Positions 33,827 to 42,986 are shown, numbered from the stretch's first letter. The stretch is 64,000 nt of DNA from JAKEFM01 sp035695825 (GCA_035695825.1 DASRRH010000026.1:372001-436000), one strand, 5' to 3'. The notes: a model not told the origin generated them from the sequence alone. Translations and numbers: made by a program.

Positions 33827-33849
33827 CGCGGGGAGTAAACTTCCCCGCG
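33827..33849. promoter_or_regulatory. Inverted repeat in the LysR/cupin divergent region
   Basis: CGCGGGGA and TCCCCGCG pair perfectly around GTAAACT. It sits about 65 bp from both genes, the usual location of a LysR-type operator. The AT-rich centre could bind regulator or polymerase. Inference from symmetry and position. Confidence 0.45.
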
Positions 33850-33913
33850 CAACGGAGCGCGCGGCCGCGTGGCGCGGACGGCCGGGCGTGCCTCTCCCCC
33901 CCCCCCCCGGAGC

Positions 33914-34309
33914 ATGCAGAACTATTGCGACGACCGCGGCTTCGCCCTCTTCGACGTCTTTCCGATGCTCGAGAAGGGACAGATCAACTACTCGGTCGTC
34001 CTCCCGGGGGTCGTCAAGGCCTGGCACCGCCACCGCCGCCAGTGGGACCACTGGTGCGTCCTCCAGGGGAACGCGCGCGTCGGGCTCTACGACCCCGAGA
34101 CGAAGATGGCGACGACCCACTACTTGGGCGAGCGCCGCCCGGTCCTCCTCTCGATCCCCCCCGGCGTCTGGCACGGCATGACTCCCGTCGGTCCCACCCC
34201 GTCGGGCCTCCTCTACTTCGTCTCGGAGAAGTACGAGGCGAGCGACCCGGACGAGGAGCGGGCCCCGTGGGATTCCTTCGGCTACTCCTGGGCGGTGGAG
34301 AACCGCTAG
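33914..34309 (+). CDS. Cupin/RmlC-like protein (dTDP-sugar 3,5-epimerase-like)
   Basis: 131 aa. VVKAWHRHRRQWDHWCVLQGNARVGLYD and LLSIPPGVWHGMTPV follow the RmlC-type cupin pattern, with histidines in the usual barrel positions. The WxxFGYSW-like C-terminus recalls short dTDP-4-dehydrorhamnose 3,5-epimerase relatives, but the protein is shorter than true RmlC (about 180 aa). ATG 33914 has GGAG immediately upstream and a run of 13 C before that. Confidence 0.72.
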   Translation: MQNYCDDRGFALFDVFPMLEKGQINYSVVLPGVVKAWHRHRRQWDHWCVLQGNARVGLYDPETKMATTHYLGERRPVLLSIPPGVWHGMTPVGPTPSGLLYFVSEKYEASDPDEERAPWDSFGYSWAVENR

Positions 34310-34341
34310 CCGCTCCCGGCGACGCCGCCTCCCCGACCGCG

Positions 34342-34584
34342 ATGGCCTCTCGATCGAGCCCCCCTCCCGTCGACGTCTGGAGCCCCCGCGTCACCCTCGA
34401 GCGCATCGGCCACCTGATGTCCCGGGGAGTCTTGACGCTGATCTACGCGCTCCTCCTCGGGCCCGTCGGCGTCGTCTACCGCTTCTTCGCCGACCCGCTG
34501 CGCACGCGACGCGGGCTCGAGAGCACCTGGACGCCCTGGCGCTCCCGGAACGACTCGATCGACCGGGCGCGCGCGCAAGGGTGA
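34342..34584 (+). CDS. SxtJ-like small membrane protein
   Basis: 80 aa with one hydrophobic helix (VLTLIYALLLGPVGVVYRFF), then DPLRTRRGLESTWTPWRSR. This resembles the C-terminal end of SxtJ-type proteins, which are linked to carbamoyltransferases. It stands 3 bp before the carbamoyltransferase start, supporting a joint role. It is shorter than typical SxtJ and lacks the first helices. Confidence 0.65.
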   Translation: MASRSSPPPVDVWSPRVTLERIGHLMSRGVLTLIYALLLGPVGVVYRFFADPLRTRRGLESTWTPWRSRNDSIDRARAQG

Positions 34585-34587
34585 GCC

Positions 34588-36315
34588 GTGCACGTCCTCG
34601 GGCTCTCGTTCTTCTACCACGACTCGGCGGCGGCGATCCTCCGCGACGGCGAGCTGATCGCGGCGGCCGCCGAGGAGCGCTTCAGCCGGGTCAAGCACGA
34701 CCACGGCTTCCCCGCCCTCGCCGTCGAGTTCTGCCTCCGGAAGGCCGGGATCGCCGCCTCCGACCTCGACTACGTCGTCTTCTACGAGAAGCCCTTCGTC
34801 AAGTTCGAGCGGATCCTCCTCTGCGCCCTCCAGACCTTCCCCCGCTCCTGGAAGGTCTTCCGGGAGTCGATGCTCACCTGGCTCACGGACAAGCTCTGGG
34901 TGAAGGACCTGATCCGCGAGCGACTGCGCGTCGAGCGAGGCCGGATCCTCTTCGCCGACCACCACATGTCCCATGCGGCCTCCGCCTTCTACTGCTCGCC
35001 GTTCGAGGAGGCCGCGGTCCTCACGGTCGACGGGGCCGGGGAGTGGACGACGGCGACGATGGGGGTCGGGCGCGGGACGGAGATCCGGATCGACCGGGAG
35101 ATGCGCTTCCCCCACTCCGTCGGCCTCCTCTACTCCGCGTTCACCGCCTTCTGCGGGTTCGAGGTGAACGAGGGGGAGTACAAGCTGATGGGGATGGCCC
35201 CCTACGGGAAGCCGAAGCACGTCGACAAGGTGAAGGAGGTCGTGAAGATCGCGGAGGACGGGTCGATCTGGCACGACATGTCCTTCTTCTCCTACCACTG
35301 GTCCCCGGCCTCGACCCTCTCGAAGAAGTTCCTCGATCTGTTCGGGCCGGTCCGCGAGCTCTCCCAGGTCGACAAGACCCTCGACCCCTACTACGCCGAC
35401 GTCGCCGCCTCCATCCAGGTCGTCACGGAGGAGATCCTGATCCGGATGGCCCGGACCCTCCGGCGCGACACGGGGCTGAAGCGCCTCTGCATGGCCGGCG
35501 GATGCGCGCTGAACAGCGTCGCGAACGCGAAGATCCTCCGGGAGAGCGGCTTCGAGGAGCTCTTCGTCCACCCCGCCGCGGGGGACGACGGCGGGGCGGT
35601 CGGGGCGGCGATGTGGGCCTACCACGGCCTCCTCGGGAAGCCGCGCCGCTTCGTCCTCGAGCACGCCTACTGGGGCGAGGAGTACGGGGAGGGGGAGATC
35701 GCCGACTTCCTGCGGCGCGAGGGGATCCCCCACGTCCGCCTCGGGGACGACGAGAAGGTCCTCGACCGCACGGTCGAGGCGCTGGTCGCGGGGAGGGTCG
35801 TCGGCTGGTACGACGGCCGCTTCGAGTGGGGCCCGCGCGCGCTCGGGAGCCGCTCGATCCTCGCCGATCCGCGCCGGGCGGAGATGAAGGACGTCGTCAA
35901 CGCGAAGATCAAGTTCCGCGAGGCCTTCCGCCCCTTCGCCCCGTCCGTGATCGTCGAGAAGGCGAGGGAGTACTTCGAGCTCGACGATCCCGCGCGGCAC
36001 TACCCCGCGCGCTTCATGCTCTACGTCGTCCCCGTCGTCGAGGGAAAGCGCGAGACGATCCCCGCGATCACCCACGTCGACGGGACCGGGCGCCTTCAGA
36101 CGGTGCACGCCCCGACCTCTCCGCGCTACCACCGCCTGATCTCCCGCTTCGGCGAGGCGACCGGGGTCCCCGTCCTCCTCAACACCTCCTTCAACTTGAA
36201 GGGGGAGCCGATCGTCACGACGCCGGAGAACGCGTACCGGACCTTCATGCGCTCGGGAATGGACCTCCTCGTCCTCAAGAACCACCTCGTGACGAAGGAC
36301 GGGGGGAAGTCGTGA
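34588..36315 (+). CDS. Carbamoyltransferase (NodU/CmcH/TobZ family)
   Basis: 575 aa. The N-terminal Kae1-like domain starts with GLSFFYHDSAAAIL and carries the ADHHMSHAASAF histidines, AVLTVDGAGEWTT and NEGEYKLMGMAPYG. The C-terminal YrdC-like part holds GRFEWGPRALGSRSIL and FRPFAPSV. The family transfers a carbamoyl group from carbamoyl phosphate to a sugar hydroxyl. GTG 34588 starts it. Together with its neighbours it probably modifies a surface polysaccharide or secondary metabolite. Confidence 0.94.
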   Translation: MHVLGLSFFYHDSAAAILRDGELIAAAAEERFSRVKHDHGFPALAVEFCLRKAGIAASDLDYVVFYEKPFVKFERILLCALQTFPRSWKVFRESMLTWLTDKLWVKDLIRERLRVERGRILFADHHMSHAASAFYCSPFEEAAVLTVDGAGEWTTATMGVGRGTEIRIDREMRFPHSVGLLYSAFTAFCGFEVNEGEYKLMGMAPYGKPKHVDKVKEVVKIAEDGSIWHDMSFFSYHWSPASTLSKKFLDLFGPVRELSQVDKTLDPYYADVAASIQVVTEEILIRMARTLRRDTGLKRLCMAGGCALNSVANAKILRESGFEELFVHPAAGDDGGAVGAAMWAYHGLLGKPRRFVLEHAYWGEEYGEGEIADFLRREGIPHVRLGDDEKVLDRTVEALVAGRVVGWYDGRFEWGPRALGSRSILADPRRAEMKDVVNAKIKFREAFRPFAPSVIVEKAREYFELDDPARHYPARFMLYVVPVVEGKRETIPAITHVDGTGRLQTVHAPTSPRYHRLISRFGEATGVPVLLNTSFNLKGEPIVTTPENAYRTFMRSGMDLLVLKNHLVTKDGGKS

Positions 36316-37847
36316 GGGTCCTCGGCGCCCTCCTCGTCGGCCTCCTCGCCCTCCTCCTCCTCGTCGAAGGGGGGCTTCGCCTGGCCGGGCTCGGGCCCCA
36401 GCTCCGGATCAACCGGTTCCATCCCCGGCTCGGATGGGAGAAGACGCCGGGTCGGGTCTCGAAGAAGAGGACCTCCGAGTTCGACGTCACCTTCGCGATC
36501 AACGCCCGCGGCCTCCGCGGACCCGAGGTCCCCGACGCGAAGGGTCCCGGCGAGGTCCGGATCGTCTTCGCGGGGGACTCCTTCTGCCTCGGCTACACCG
36601 TCGAGGAGAAGGACCTCTTCCTCGAGATCCTCGGGGAACGCCTGCGAGGCGAGGGGCGAACGATCGCGGTCGTGAACGGGGGGACCGAGGGGTACTCGAC
36701 GGACCAGGAGGCGCTCTGGTTCCGGGAGGAAGGGGTGAAGTACGGGCCCGACCTCGCGGTCCTCTGCTTCTACCCGAACGACGTTTTCTGGTGCGGGGAG
36801 GGGAGCTACCTGCGCTACCCAAAGCCCCTCCTCGGCGAAGGGGGGGAACCCGAGAACCTCCCCCTCCGGGACCCGGGGAAGGACCCGTGGATCGCGGCGC
36901 ACACGGCGCTCGGGCGCCTCGTCGGGCTCCTGCGGACGCCGACGCCCGTCTTCACGCCCGAGGGAGCCTCCCGGCCGATCCCCAAGGAGGAGGCCGTCTT
37001 CCTCCGGAGCGAGCCCGACTTCCTCGCCGCCGCTTGGCGTCGAGTCGACGCCTCGGTCCGGATCTTCGCCGAGGCCGCGAAGGCCGCGCAGGCCCGGGCG
37101 ATCGCCGTCGCGATCCCCCACAAGATGGCGGTCCACGACGACGCGCGGGTAGCCTTCGAGCGCGCCTACCGCCTCCCCTCGGACGCCTGCGACCCCAACC
37201 GTCCGACGCGGCGCTTCCTCGAGAGCTGCGCCGGGGCCGGGATCTTCGGGATCAATCCGGTGAACGAGTTGGCGGCCCGCGCGCGCTCGGGCGAGCGGCT
37301 CTACTACGAGAAGGACTGGCACCTCACCCCCGAGGGGAACCGCGCCCTCGCCTCCGTCCTCTACGACCGCCTGGGTGAGATGGGGATCCTCGCCCGCCTC
37401 CCCATCGCGCGGGAGCCGGCCGCGCCGGCCCCCGCGTCGCCCCCGGTCGCCCGGTCGGGACGCGCCGGCCTCGCGGCCTTCCTCGCCGCGGCCTGGATCC
37501 TTCTCGCCGCGGCCTACGCCGCGTCCTACCGGGACGAGCCGCTCTGGGCGGGTCCTGTCAAGGCCGCCCTCTTCCTCGCCCTCCTCCTCGGGGTCTTCAA
37601 GGGCGTCGGGTGGATCGCGGGGGCCGTCCCCTGGCTCCCCGCCGTCCTCCTCGCCGCGCTCCTCGGCTTCGTCGTCTGGAAGTCCGCGGGCCGCCTCGGG
37701 ACGACCGTCGAGCTCGTCGGCTCGTTTGGGCGGCGCGGCCATTGGTATATGCTTCCTCTGCTCGTGGTCATGGTGTCGATCGGGACTCTCCTCGTGGTCG
37801 CCGCCTCGAGCCCGTTCGTCGCCCCCTTCATCTACACCCTCTTCTAG
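36312..37847 (+). CDS. SGNH/GDSL-like hydrolase fused to a DUF5989 membrane domain
   Basis: 511 aa, GTG 36312 overlapping the previous stop. After an N-terminal helix comes an SGNH domain: block I VFAGDSFCLG, an Asn in FYPNDVFW, and DWHLTPEGN with the Asp/His pair. The last 110 residues hold three or four hydrophobic helices and end LVGSFGRRGHWYMLPLLVVM...APFIYTLF, the DUF5989 signature. The hydrolase may add or remove acyl groups at the membrane on the carbamoylated product. The fusion to DUF5989 is unusual because the next gene encodes DUF5989 alone. Confidence 0.82.
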   Translation: MRVLGALLVGLLALLLLVEGGLRLAGLGPQLRINRFHPRLGWEKTPGRVSKKRTSEFDVTFAINARGLRGPEVPDAKGPGEVRIVFAGDSFCLGYTVEEKDLFLEILGERLRGEGRTIAVVNGGTEGYSTDQEALWFREEGVKYGPDLAVLCFYPNDVFWCGEGSYLRYPKPLLGEGGEPENLPLRDPGKDPWIAAHTALGRLVGLLRTPTPVFTPEGASRPIPKEEAVFLRSEPDFLAAAWRRVDASVRIFAEAAKAAQARAIAVAIPHKMAVHDDARVAFERAYRLPSDACDPNRPTRRFLESCAGAGIFGINPVNELAARARSGERLYYEKDWHLTPEGNRALASVLYDRLGEMGILARLPIAREPAAPAPASPPVARSGRAGLAAFLAAAWILLAAAYAASYRDEPLWAGPVKAALFLALLLGVFKGVGWIAGAVPWLPAVLLAALLGFVVWKSAGRLGTTVELVGSFGRRGHWYMLPLLVVMVSIGTLLVVAASSPFVAPFIYTLF

Positions 37848-37871
37848 GGTCTGCTTCCGGAGATCCCGACG

Positions 37872-38009
37872 ATGTCCTTCCTCAGGTTCCTCAAGGAGAA
37901 CTGGATCTGGTGGGTCGCGCCGATCGTCCTCGTGCTCGGCGGTCTGACGCTCCTCATCGTCCTCACGGAGCCGGGTGCGATCGCGCCGTTCGTCTACGCG
38001 ATCTTCTAG
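37872..38009 (+). CDS. DUF5989 family small membrane protein
   Basis: 45 aa: FLRFLKENWIWWVAPIVLVL, then LLIVLTEPGAIAPFVYAIF. One membrane helix and the terminal AP-F-x-Y-x-IF match DUF5989, which regularly accompanies carbamoyltransferase/SxtJ genes. It is a second copy of the domain ending the previous protein (APFIYTLF). It lies 24 bp after that gene. Confidence 0.85.
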   Translation: MSFLRFLKENWIWWVAPIVLVLGGLTLLIVLTEPGAIAPFVYAIF

Positions 38010-38021
38010 GCGGCCCGCCCG

Positions 38022-39578
38022 GTGAGACGGGTCCTCCTCGGCCTCGGCCCGCTCCTCGTCCTGCTCCCGGCCCCCGCGCAGACTCTTCCGGCCTCCCCCC
38101 ATACCCACGAGCCCTTCGTCGTCCCGGAGGCGGATCGCGTCGTCGTCGCGCGGTTTGCGGAGGCGCTGCGCCTCTCCGAGCGGCTTCGCGAGGTCCTGTG
38201 GCCCGGCTTCTCCCTGGGCGCCCTCCCGATCGCCGTCTTCCGCCCCGGCGGGGCGGCCTACGTCGCGGGACACCCCTCCCCTCCCCACGCGTTCCGGGAG
38301 CTCGCCGCCGCGGGAGCGGAGGGAGGGGCGCGCATCCGCTTCGCGCCGGCGACGGCCGAGATGCGGTCGAACGCGACCCTCCGGATCGACGGTCTCCTCT
38401 TCTCCACGCTCGAGGCCCGCGGTCTCGAGCCCCCCTCCCTCCCCGAGGATTCCGTCGGCCTCGTCTTCCACGAGGGCTTCCACAACTTCGCGCAGAGGAC
38501 GGCCTCCCGATCGGGGGCCGAGAGCCCGAACGACGGGGCGGGCTTCCCGGACCTCGATCCGCGCGGGAACGCCCTCGCCGTCCTCGAAGGGGCGCTCCTC
38601 GGCGAGGCCCTCGGGGCGAAGGACGAGGCCTCCGCCCGGGAGCGGGCCTCCGAGTTCCTCGCGGTCCGCGCCGAGCGGGCCGCGTCGCTCGGGGCCGCCT
38701 TCGCGGCCTGGGAGGAGGGGGTCGAGTGGAACGAGGGGCTCGCCACGTACGCCGAGACCCGAGCGGTCCTCCTCGCGGGGGGCCTCGAGCGCGACGCCGC
38801 GACGCGCCCCGCGGATCCCGGGATCGGGCGCTACCCCGCCCCGGAGGAGTACCGCGCGCGCCGGTTCGCCGAGCTCGCCTCCCCGGGCCGGATCCCCGAC
38901 CGCTCGAGGGCCCGGCTCTACCTGACGGGGGCCGCGCAGGCGATCCTCCTCGACCGGATCTCTCCGGATTGGAAGGAGGAGGCGTTCGCGAAGGGGACCT
39001 CCCCGAGCCGCCTCCTCGCTTCCGGCCTCCGATTCGACGCCGCGGCCGCCCCGGGCCTCGCGGAGAAGGTGGCGAAGCGCTTCTCCTTCGACGCGATCCT
39101 CGCGAACGAGGCGCGGACCGCGCGGGAGGCAGGGGAGAAGAGGCGCGCGGAGGCCGAGGCGGCCCTCGCGCGGGGAGACGGGGAGTTGCGGATCGAGGCC
39201 GGCGACGCCGGCGCGCCGGAGGTGCTCCTCCTCGACCCGCCGAGCGTCCGGAGGGTCGACGCGGAGCGGCTTTTCCACGCGCGCGTCCTGCGGATCCGGT
39301 TCCCGGGGCGCGGTTCCGCGTCCTTCGAGCGACCCGTCCTCGCGGATCCCGCGCACGCCTCCTACCGGATCGCGCTCGACCTCTCCGCCTTCCGGCTCGC
39401 CGTGAACGGCGAGGAGGTGGCCCTCGCCGGCGAGCCCCGCGCCCTCGGCCGAGGGGAGGTCCGCTTGACCTCCCCAGGGATCACCGTGGAGGGGAGGGAC
39501 GTCGAGGTCTCCTCCGGCGCGGAGGGGGACCGCCGCCTGCTCGTCGTGCGGTTCCTCCCCCCTGCGGGCCCGAAGTAG
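38022..39578 (+). CDS. Secreted protein with HExxH zinc-protease motif, family not recognised
   Basis: 518 aa with a signal peptide (GLGPLLVLLPAPAQ). LVFHEGFHNFAQR gives HEGFH, and about 85 residues later EWNEGLATYAE supplies a candidate third ligand Glu, as in gluzincins. The C-terminal 120 residues are beta-rich. I cannot place it in a named family. GTG 38022 follows the DUF5989 gene by 12 bp, so it may be co-transcribed with the carbamoyltransferase cluster. Confidence 0.65.
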   Translation: MRRVLLGLGPLLVLLPAPAQTLPASPHTHEPFVVPEADRVVVARFAEALRLSERLREVLWPGFSLGALPIAVFRPGGAAYVAGHPSPPHAFRELAAAGAEGGARIRFAPATAEMRSNATLRIDGLLFSTLEARGLEPPSLPEDSVGLVFHEGFHNFAQRTASRSGAESPNDGAGFPDLDPRGNALAVLEGALLGEALGAKDEASARERASEFLAVRAERAASLGAAFAAWEEGVEWNEGLATYAETRAVLLAGGLERDAATRPADPGIGRYPAPEEYRARRFAELASPGRIPDRSRARLYLTGAAQAILLDRISPDWKEEAFAKGTSPSRLLASGLRFDAAAAPGLAEKVAKRFSFDAILANEARTAREAGEKRRAEAEAALARGDGELRIEAGDAGAPEVLLLDPPSVRRVDAERLFHARVLRIRFPGRGSASFERPVLADPAHASYRIALDLSAFRLAVNGEEVALAGEPRALGRGEVRLTSPGITVEGRDVEVSSGAEGDRRLLVVRFLPPAGPK

Positions 39579-39591
39579 CCTCGGCCCGAGG

Positions 39592-40761
39592 TCATCCGAC
39601 TCCCTTCTCCTCGAGGAGCGCCCGGTAGAGCGCCGCGGTCTCCCGGAGGAACCGGGCCGCCGCGTAGCGCTCGCGGACGCGCGCGCGCCCCCGCTTTCCC
39701 ATCTCCGCGCGCAGGCCCGGCCGCTCGAGCAGGGCCGACGCCGCCGCCGCGAACCGCGCCGGGTCCCCGGGCGGGACGAGGAGTCCCGTCCGATCGTGGA
39801 CCACGAGTTCCGGAACCCCCCCCACCTCGGTCGCGACGACGGCCCGGCCGGAGGCCATCCCTTCGACGAGCGCAAGGGGGAGGCCCTCGCTGTCGGAGGA
39901 GAGGGCGAGGAGGTCGGCGGCGGCGTAGATCCCGGCGAGGTCGCGCCGGAATCCGCACCAGCGGACGCGCGCGTCGAGCCCGAGCTCCCGGGCGAGCGCG
40001 ACCAGCCCCTCCCGCTCCGGGCCGTCCCCGACGAGGGCGAGGTGAATGTCCGGGGACAGGAGGCGGAGGGCGCGGAGGAGAACGTCGAGGCGCTTGATCC
40101 GCGCGAGCCGTCCGACGGCGAGGAGGAGGGGGACCTTCGCCTCGAGGCCGATCTCCTCCCGGAACGCCCTTCCGTCCGCCGCGCCCTCCTCGACGGCGAG
40201 GAAGGGCTCGAGCTCCAGGCCGGCCCGCAGGAGCACGACCCGATCGGGGGGGGCGATCCTCCGTTCGACGAGGTCGTCGTAGACGCGTTCGCTCACGGCG
40301 AGCAGGCGCGTGGCCGCGTGCGCGAGCGCGCGTTCCACGGCGAGGTTCGCCCACCCGCCGAGGCGCCCGAAGTATCCGCGGAAGGTGTGGCCGTGGAACG
40401 TGTGCAGGCGGACGGGGACGCCGCAGGCCGCGGCGGCGGCGCGTCCGAGGGCGCCCGCCTTCGCCGTGTGGGTGTGCACGAGCGCGGGTCGCTCCCGACG
40501 AAGGATGCGCCGCAGGGCCGCGAACGCGGAGGCGTCGCGCCGGGGAGCGAGCGCCCGGCGCATCGCGGGGAGGACCTCGAGGCGGATCCCCCCCGCGCGC
40601 GCCTCTTCACCCAGGTCCCCCTCGGAGGGGTCGGGGACCCCCGCGACGAGGAGGGTCGAGAACCCCTCCGCCTCGAGGCCCCTCGAGAGGAGCAGGGCCT
40701 GCTTCGCCGGCCCCCCGACGTTCAGTCGCGAGACGATGCGGACGACGCGGGTCGGGCTCAC
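39592..40761 (-). CDS. Glycosyltransferase family 4
   Basis: 389 aa, GT-B fold. NVGGPAKQALLLSRGL is the N-terminal acceptor-side motif. The C-terminal domain has LLLAVGRLARIKRLDVLLRAL, ALVGDGPERE and the E-x7-E motif in SEGLPLALVEGMASG. It transfers a nucleotide-activated sugar to a glycan. GTG 40761 overlaps the epimerase stop, so both genes probably act on the same polysaccharide. Confidence 0.93.
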   Translation of the reverse strand: MSPTRVVRIVSRLNVGGPAKQALLLSRGLEAEGFSTLLVAGVPDPSEGDLGEEARAGGIRLEVLPAMRRALAPRRDASAFAALRRILRRERPALVHTHTAKAGALGRAAAAACGVPVRLHTFHGHTFRGYFGRLGGWANLAVERALAHAATRLLAVSERVYDDLVERRIAPPDRVVLLRAGLELEPFLAVEEGAADGRAFREEIGLEAKVPLLLAVGRLARIKRLDVLLRALRLLSPDIHLALVGDGPEREGLVALARELGLDARVRWCGFRRDLAGIYAAADLLALSSDSEGLPLALVEGMASGRAVVATEVGGVPELVVHDRTGLLVPPGDPARFAAAASALLERPGLRAEMGKRGRARVRERYAAARFLRETAALYRALLEEKGVG

Positions 40762-41735
40762 CCCCGTCGCGCCGCCCCGAGCGAGCGCCGAGCGCGGTCG
40801 GCGAGCACGGCGTCGACGACCGCCTCGAGGGGCACCGGCGTCCGGGCGGGGAGGAGCGCCCGCAGGCGGGTCAGGTCCGGCACGCGCCGCGCGAAGTCCT
40901 CGACCCCGGGTCCGAGCGCGCGGGCGTGGGGGACGAACCGGAGGGGCGCCCTGGTCCCCGCGCGCTCGACGACCAGGCGGGCGAGTTCGAGGATCGTCGT
41001 CTCCCGGTCCTCCCCGACGTTGAACGTGCCCCCCCACGCGCAAGGCTCGGCGAGGAGGTCCGCGACGCTCGCCACGGCGTCCCGCACGAAGGCGAAGGCG
41101 CGCCGCTGTCCGCCGTCCCCGTGCACCTCGAGGGGCGCGCCCGCGATCGCGGCGTCCGCGAAGCGCGGGAGCACCATCCCGTAGCGGGCCCTCTGTCGCG
41201 GTCCGACGACGTTGAAGAGCCGGACGACGAGCGTCTGGAGCCCGCGGCGGCCCGCCGCGCCGACGAGGGACTCGGCGAGCGCCTTCGAGAGTCCGTAGGC
41301 CGTCCGCGGCCTGGAGGGAGAGCCGAGCGCAAGGGGGGCATCCTCGGAGAGGGGGCCGGAATGCCCCACGCCGTAGACCTCGGAGGACGAGGCGAGGAGG
41401 AGCGCCGCGCCCACCTCGAGGGCGGCCCGGACCGCGTTCGCCGTTCCGAGGACGTTGCACTCGACCGCGCCGAGGGGGTCGTCGAGGACGCGCCGGACGC
41501 CGACGGCAGCGGCGAGGTGGACGATCCTCCCGCATCCCCGCGCCGCCGCGAGGAACGCCGCGCGGTCGAGAGCGGAGGCGCGGACGAGCTCGATCCGCCG
41601 GCGGACGTCGGCGAGGTTCCCCTCGCGGCCCGTCGAGAGGTCGTCGAGGACGGAGACCGCCTCGCCCCGGCGGAGGAGCTCCTCCACGAGGTGCGAGCCG
41701 ATGAACCCCGCGCCACCCGTGACGAGGGTCCGCAT
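40758..41735 (-). CDS. NAD-dependent sugar-nucleotide epimerase/dehydratase
   Basis: 325-aa extended SDR with TGGAGFIGSHLVEELLRRGE, SSSEVYG and the catalytic YGLSK. FNVVGPRQRARYGMVLP and FVRDAV are typical of UDP-glucose 4-epimerase and UDP-glucuronate decarboxylase relatives; I cannot choose between them. ATG 41735. It pairs with the downstream glycosyltransferase. Confidence 0.88.
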   Translation of the reverse strand: MRTLVTGGAGFIGSHLVEELLRRGEAVSVLDDLSTGREGNLADVRRRIELVRASALDRAAFLAAARGCGRIVHLAAAVGVRRVLDDPLGAVECNVLGTANAVRAALEVGAALLLASSSEVYGVGHSGPLSEDAPLALGSPSRPRTAYGLSKALAESLVGAAGRRGLQTLVVRLFNVVGPRQRARYGMVLPRFADAAIAGAPLEVHGDGGQRRAFAFVRDAVASVADLLAEPCAWGGTFNVGEDRETTILELARLVVERAGTRAPLRFVPHARALGPGVEDFARRVPDLTRLRALLPARTPVPLEAVVDAVLADRARRSLGAARRG

Positions 41736-41831
41736 GCCAGAGGTCTCAAGACGCCCCTCCGCCGCGGCCTATTCCTTCGGGGCGCGGGGCGGGACTCTAC
41801 GGGCCTCACCCCGCGCGGGAAAGGACTAGGC

Positions 41832-42296
41832 CTAGAACTCCGAGGGGAGGGCGGTCGGCAGGTCGCCGATGAGCACGACGTGATAGACGAGGATCCCCGC
41901 GTAGAGGAGGAAGGCGAACAGGAGGCCGACGCGCCCGAGACGGAAGTTCTTGTGGAGGACGAGGAAGGAGAGCGCGAGTCCGGTGCCCGCGCACTTGACC
42001 AGGAGGAAGGGGCGCGGCCCCCACTGGATGAGGGAGTCGACGAAGGGGTTGGCTTCCTTCCCCCCATAGGAGAGGTAGAAGAGCGTGTAGAAGCCGTCGA
42101 AGACGTTGAGCGCGAGGACCGCGACGGCGACGGCGAGCAGGACGGGCCCGTGGACGTCGACGTACGAGCCTTCCGCTTCGCCACGCCGTCGGGACCCGCG
42201 CCGCCGGCCTCCGAGGAAGGCGTACCGGCTGAGCATCGGGGTCGGGCGACGGCGGCGATCCGTGCGAAAGCGTCGCTCGGGGGCGATCGCGCTCAT
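41832..42296 (-). CDS. DUF5658 family membrane protein
   Basis: 154 aa. A basic N-terminus (RRFRTDRRRRPTPMLSRYAFLGGRRRG) precedes four helices, beginning ALNVFDGFYTLFYLSYGGKEANPF, the usual start of DUF5658. Function unknown; the family is frequent in planctomycetes. ATG 42296. It follows thiE by only 5 bp. Confidence 0.8.
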   Translation of the reverse strand: MSAIAPERRFRTDRRRRPTPMLSRYAFLGGRRRGSRRRGEAEGSYVDVHGPVLLAVAVAVLALNVFDGFYTLFYLSYGGKEANPFVDSLIQWGPRPFLLVKCAGTGLALSFLVLHKNFRLGRVGLLFAFLLYAGILVYHVVLIGDLPTALPSEF

Positions 42297-42301
42297 CGGG
42301 C

Positions 42302-42973
42302 TCAAGCATACTCCGGTCCGCCCGGCGCGTCCGGACGAGAGGAGGGACGCCTTCCCTCCCGCCCCTTCTCGAAGGCGGCCCGGAGGGAGCGCGCCGCCTC
42401 CCCGGGGTCGGCGGCCGAGAAGATCGCGCGGATGCAGGCGATCCCCGCCGCTCCGGCCCGCGCGCAAGCCCGGGCGCGGTCGGGGTCGAGGCCGCCGATC
42501 GCGACGATCGGGACGGCCGACTCCTCGACGGCCCGTCGCAGCCCCTCGAGTCCCCGCGGGGGGAGGATCCCCTCCTTGGACGGGGTCGCGAACACCGGGC
42601 CGAAGATCGCGAAGTCCGCCCCCCCCGTCCGCCGCGCCTCCTCGACCGAATGGACCGACACCCCGACGAGGCCGCCCCGGCCGAGGAGGAGGCGGGCCGA
42701 GGCGGCGGCGAAGGAGCGGAAGCCGAGTTGCACGCCGTCCGCGCCGGAGGCGAGGGCCACGTCGACCCGGTCGTTCACAAGGAGCGTCCCTTCCCCCGGC
42801 GGGAAGAGGTCCCGCAGCCGCCTCGCGAGGTCGAAGAGCGCCCGGTCGCGGAGCCGCGGCTCGCGGAGCTGGACCGCCGAGAGTCCTCCTCGGCGGGCTG
42901 CGCGGACGACTTCCTCGAGGCGGCGGACGTCCCCCGAGCCGTCGGTGACGAGGAGGAGACTCGGCTCGCGCAT
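42302..42973 (-). CDS. thiE: Thiamine phosphate synthase-like protein
   Basis: 223-aa TIM barrel. LSAVQLREPRLRDR, LLVNDRVDVALASGADGVQLG and FGPVFATPSKEG are the substrate- and phosphate-binding motifs of ThiE/TenI; IVAIGGLDPDRA follows. ThiE joins the pyrimidine and thiazole units of thiamine. TenI-type proteins look similar, so the exact role is not certain. It is the last-but-one gene of the repair operon, 13 bp after the helicase partner. Confidence 0.82.
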   Translation of the reverse strand: MREPSLLLVTDGSGDVRRLEEVVRAARRGGLSAVQLREPRLRDRALFDLARRLRDLFPPGEGTLLVNDRVDVALASGADGVQLGFRSFAAASARLLLGRGGLVGVSVHSVEEARRTGGADFAIFGPVFATPSKEGILPPRGLEGLRRAVEESAVPIVAIGGLDPDRARACARAGAAGIACIRAIFSAADPGEAARSLRAAFEKGREGRRPSSRPDAPGGPEYA

Positions 42974-42986
42974 GCCGGCGCGGCGA

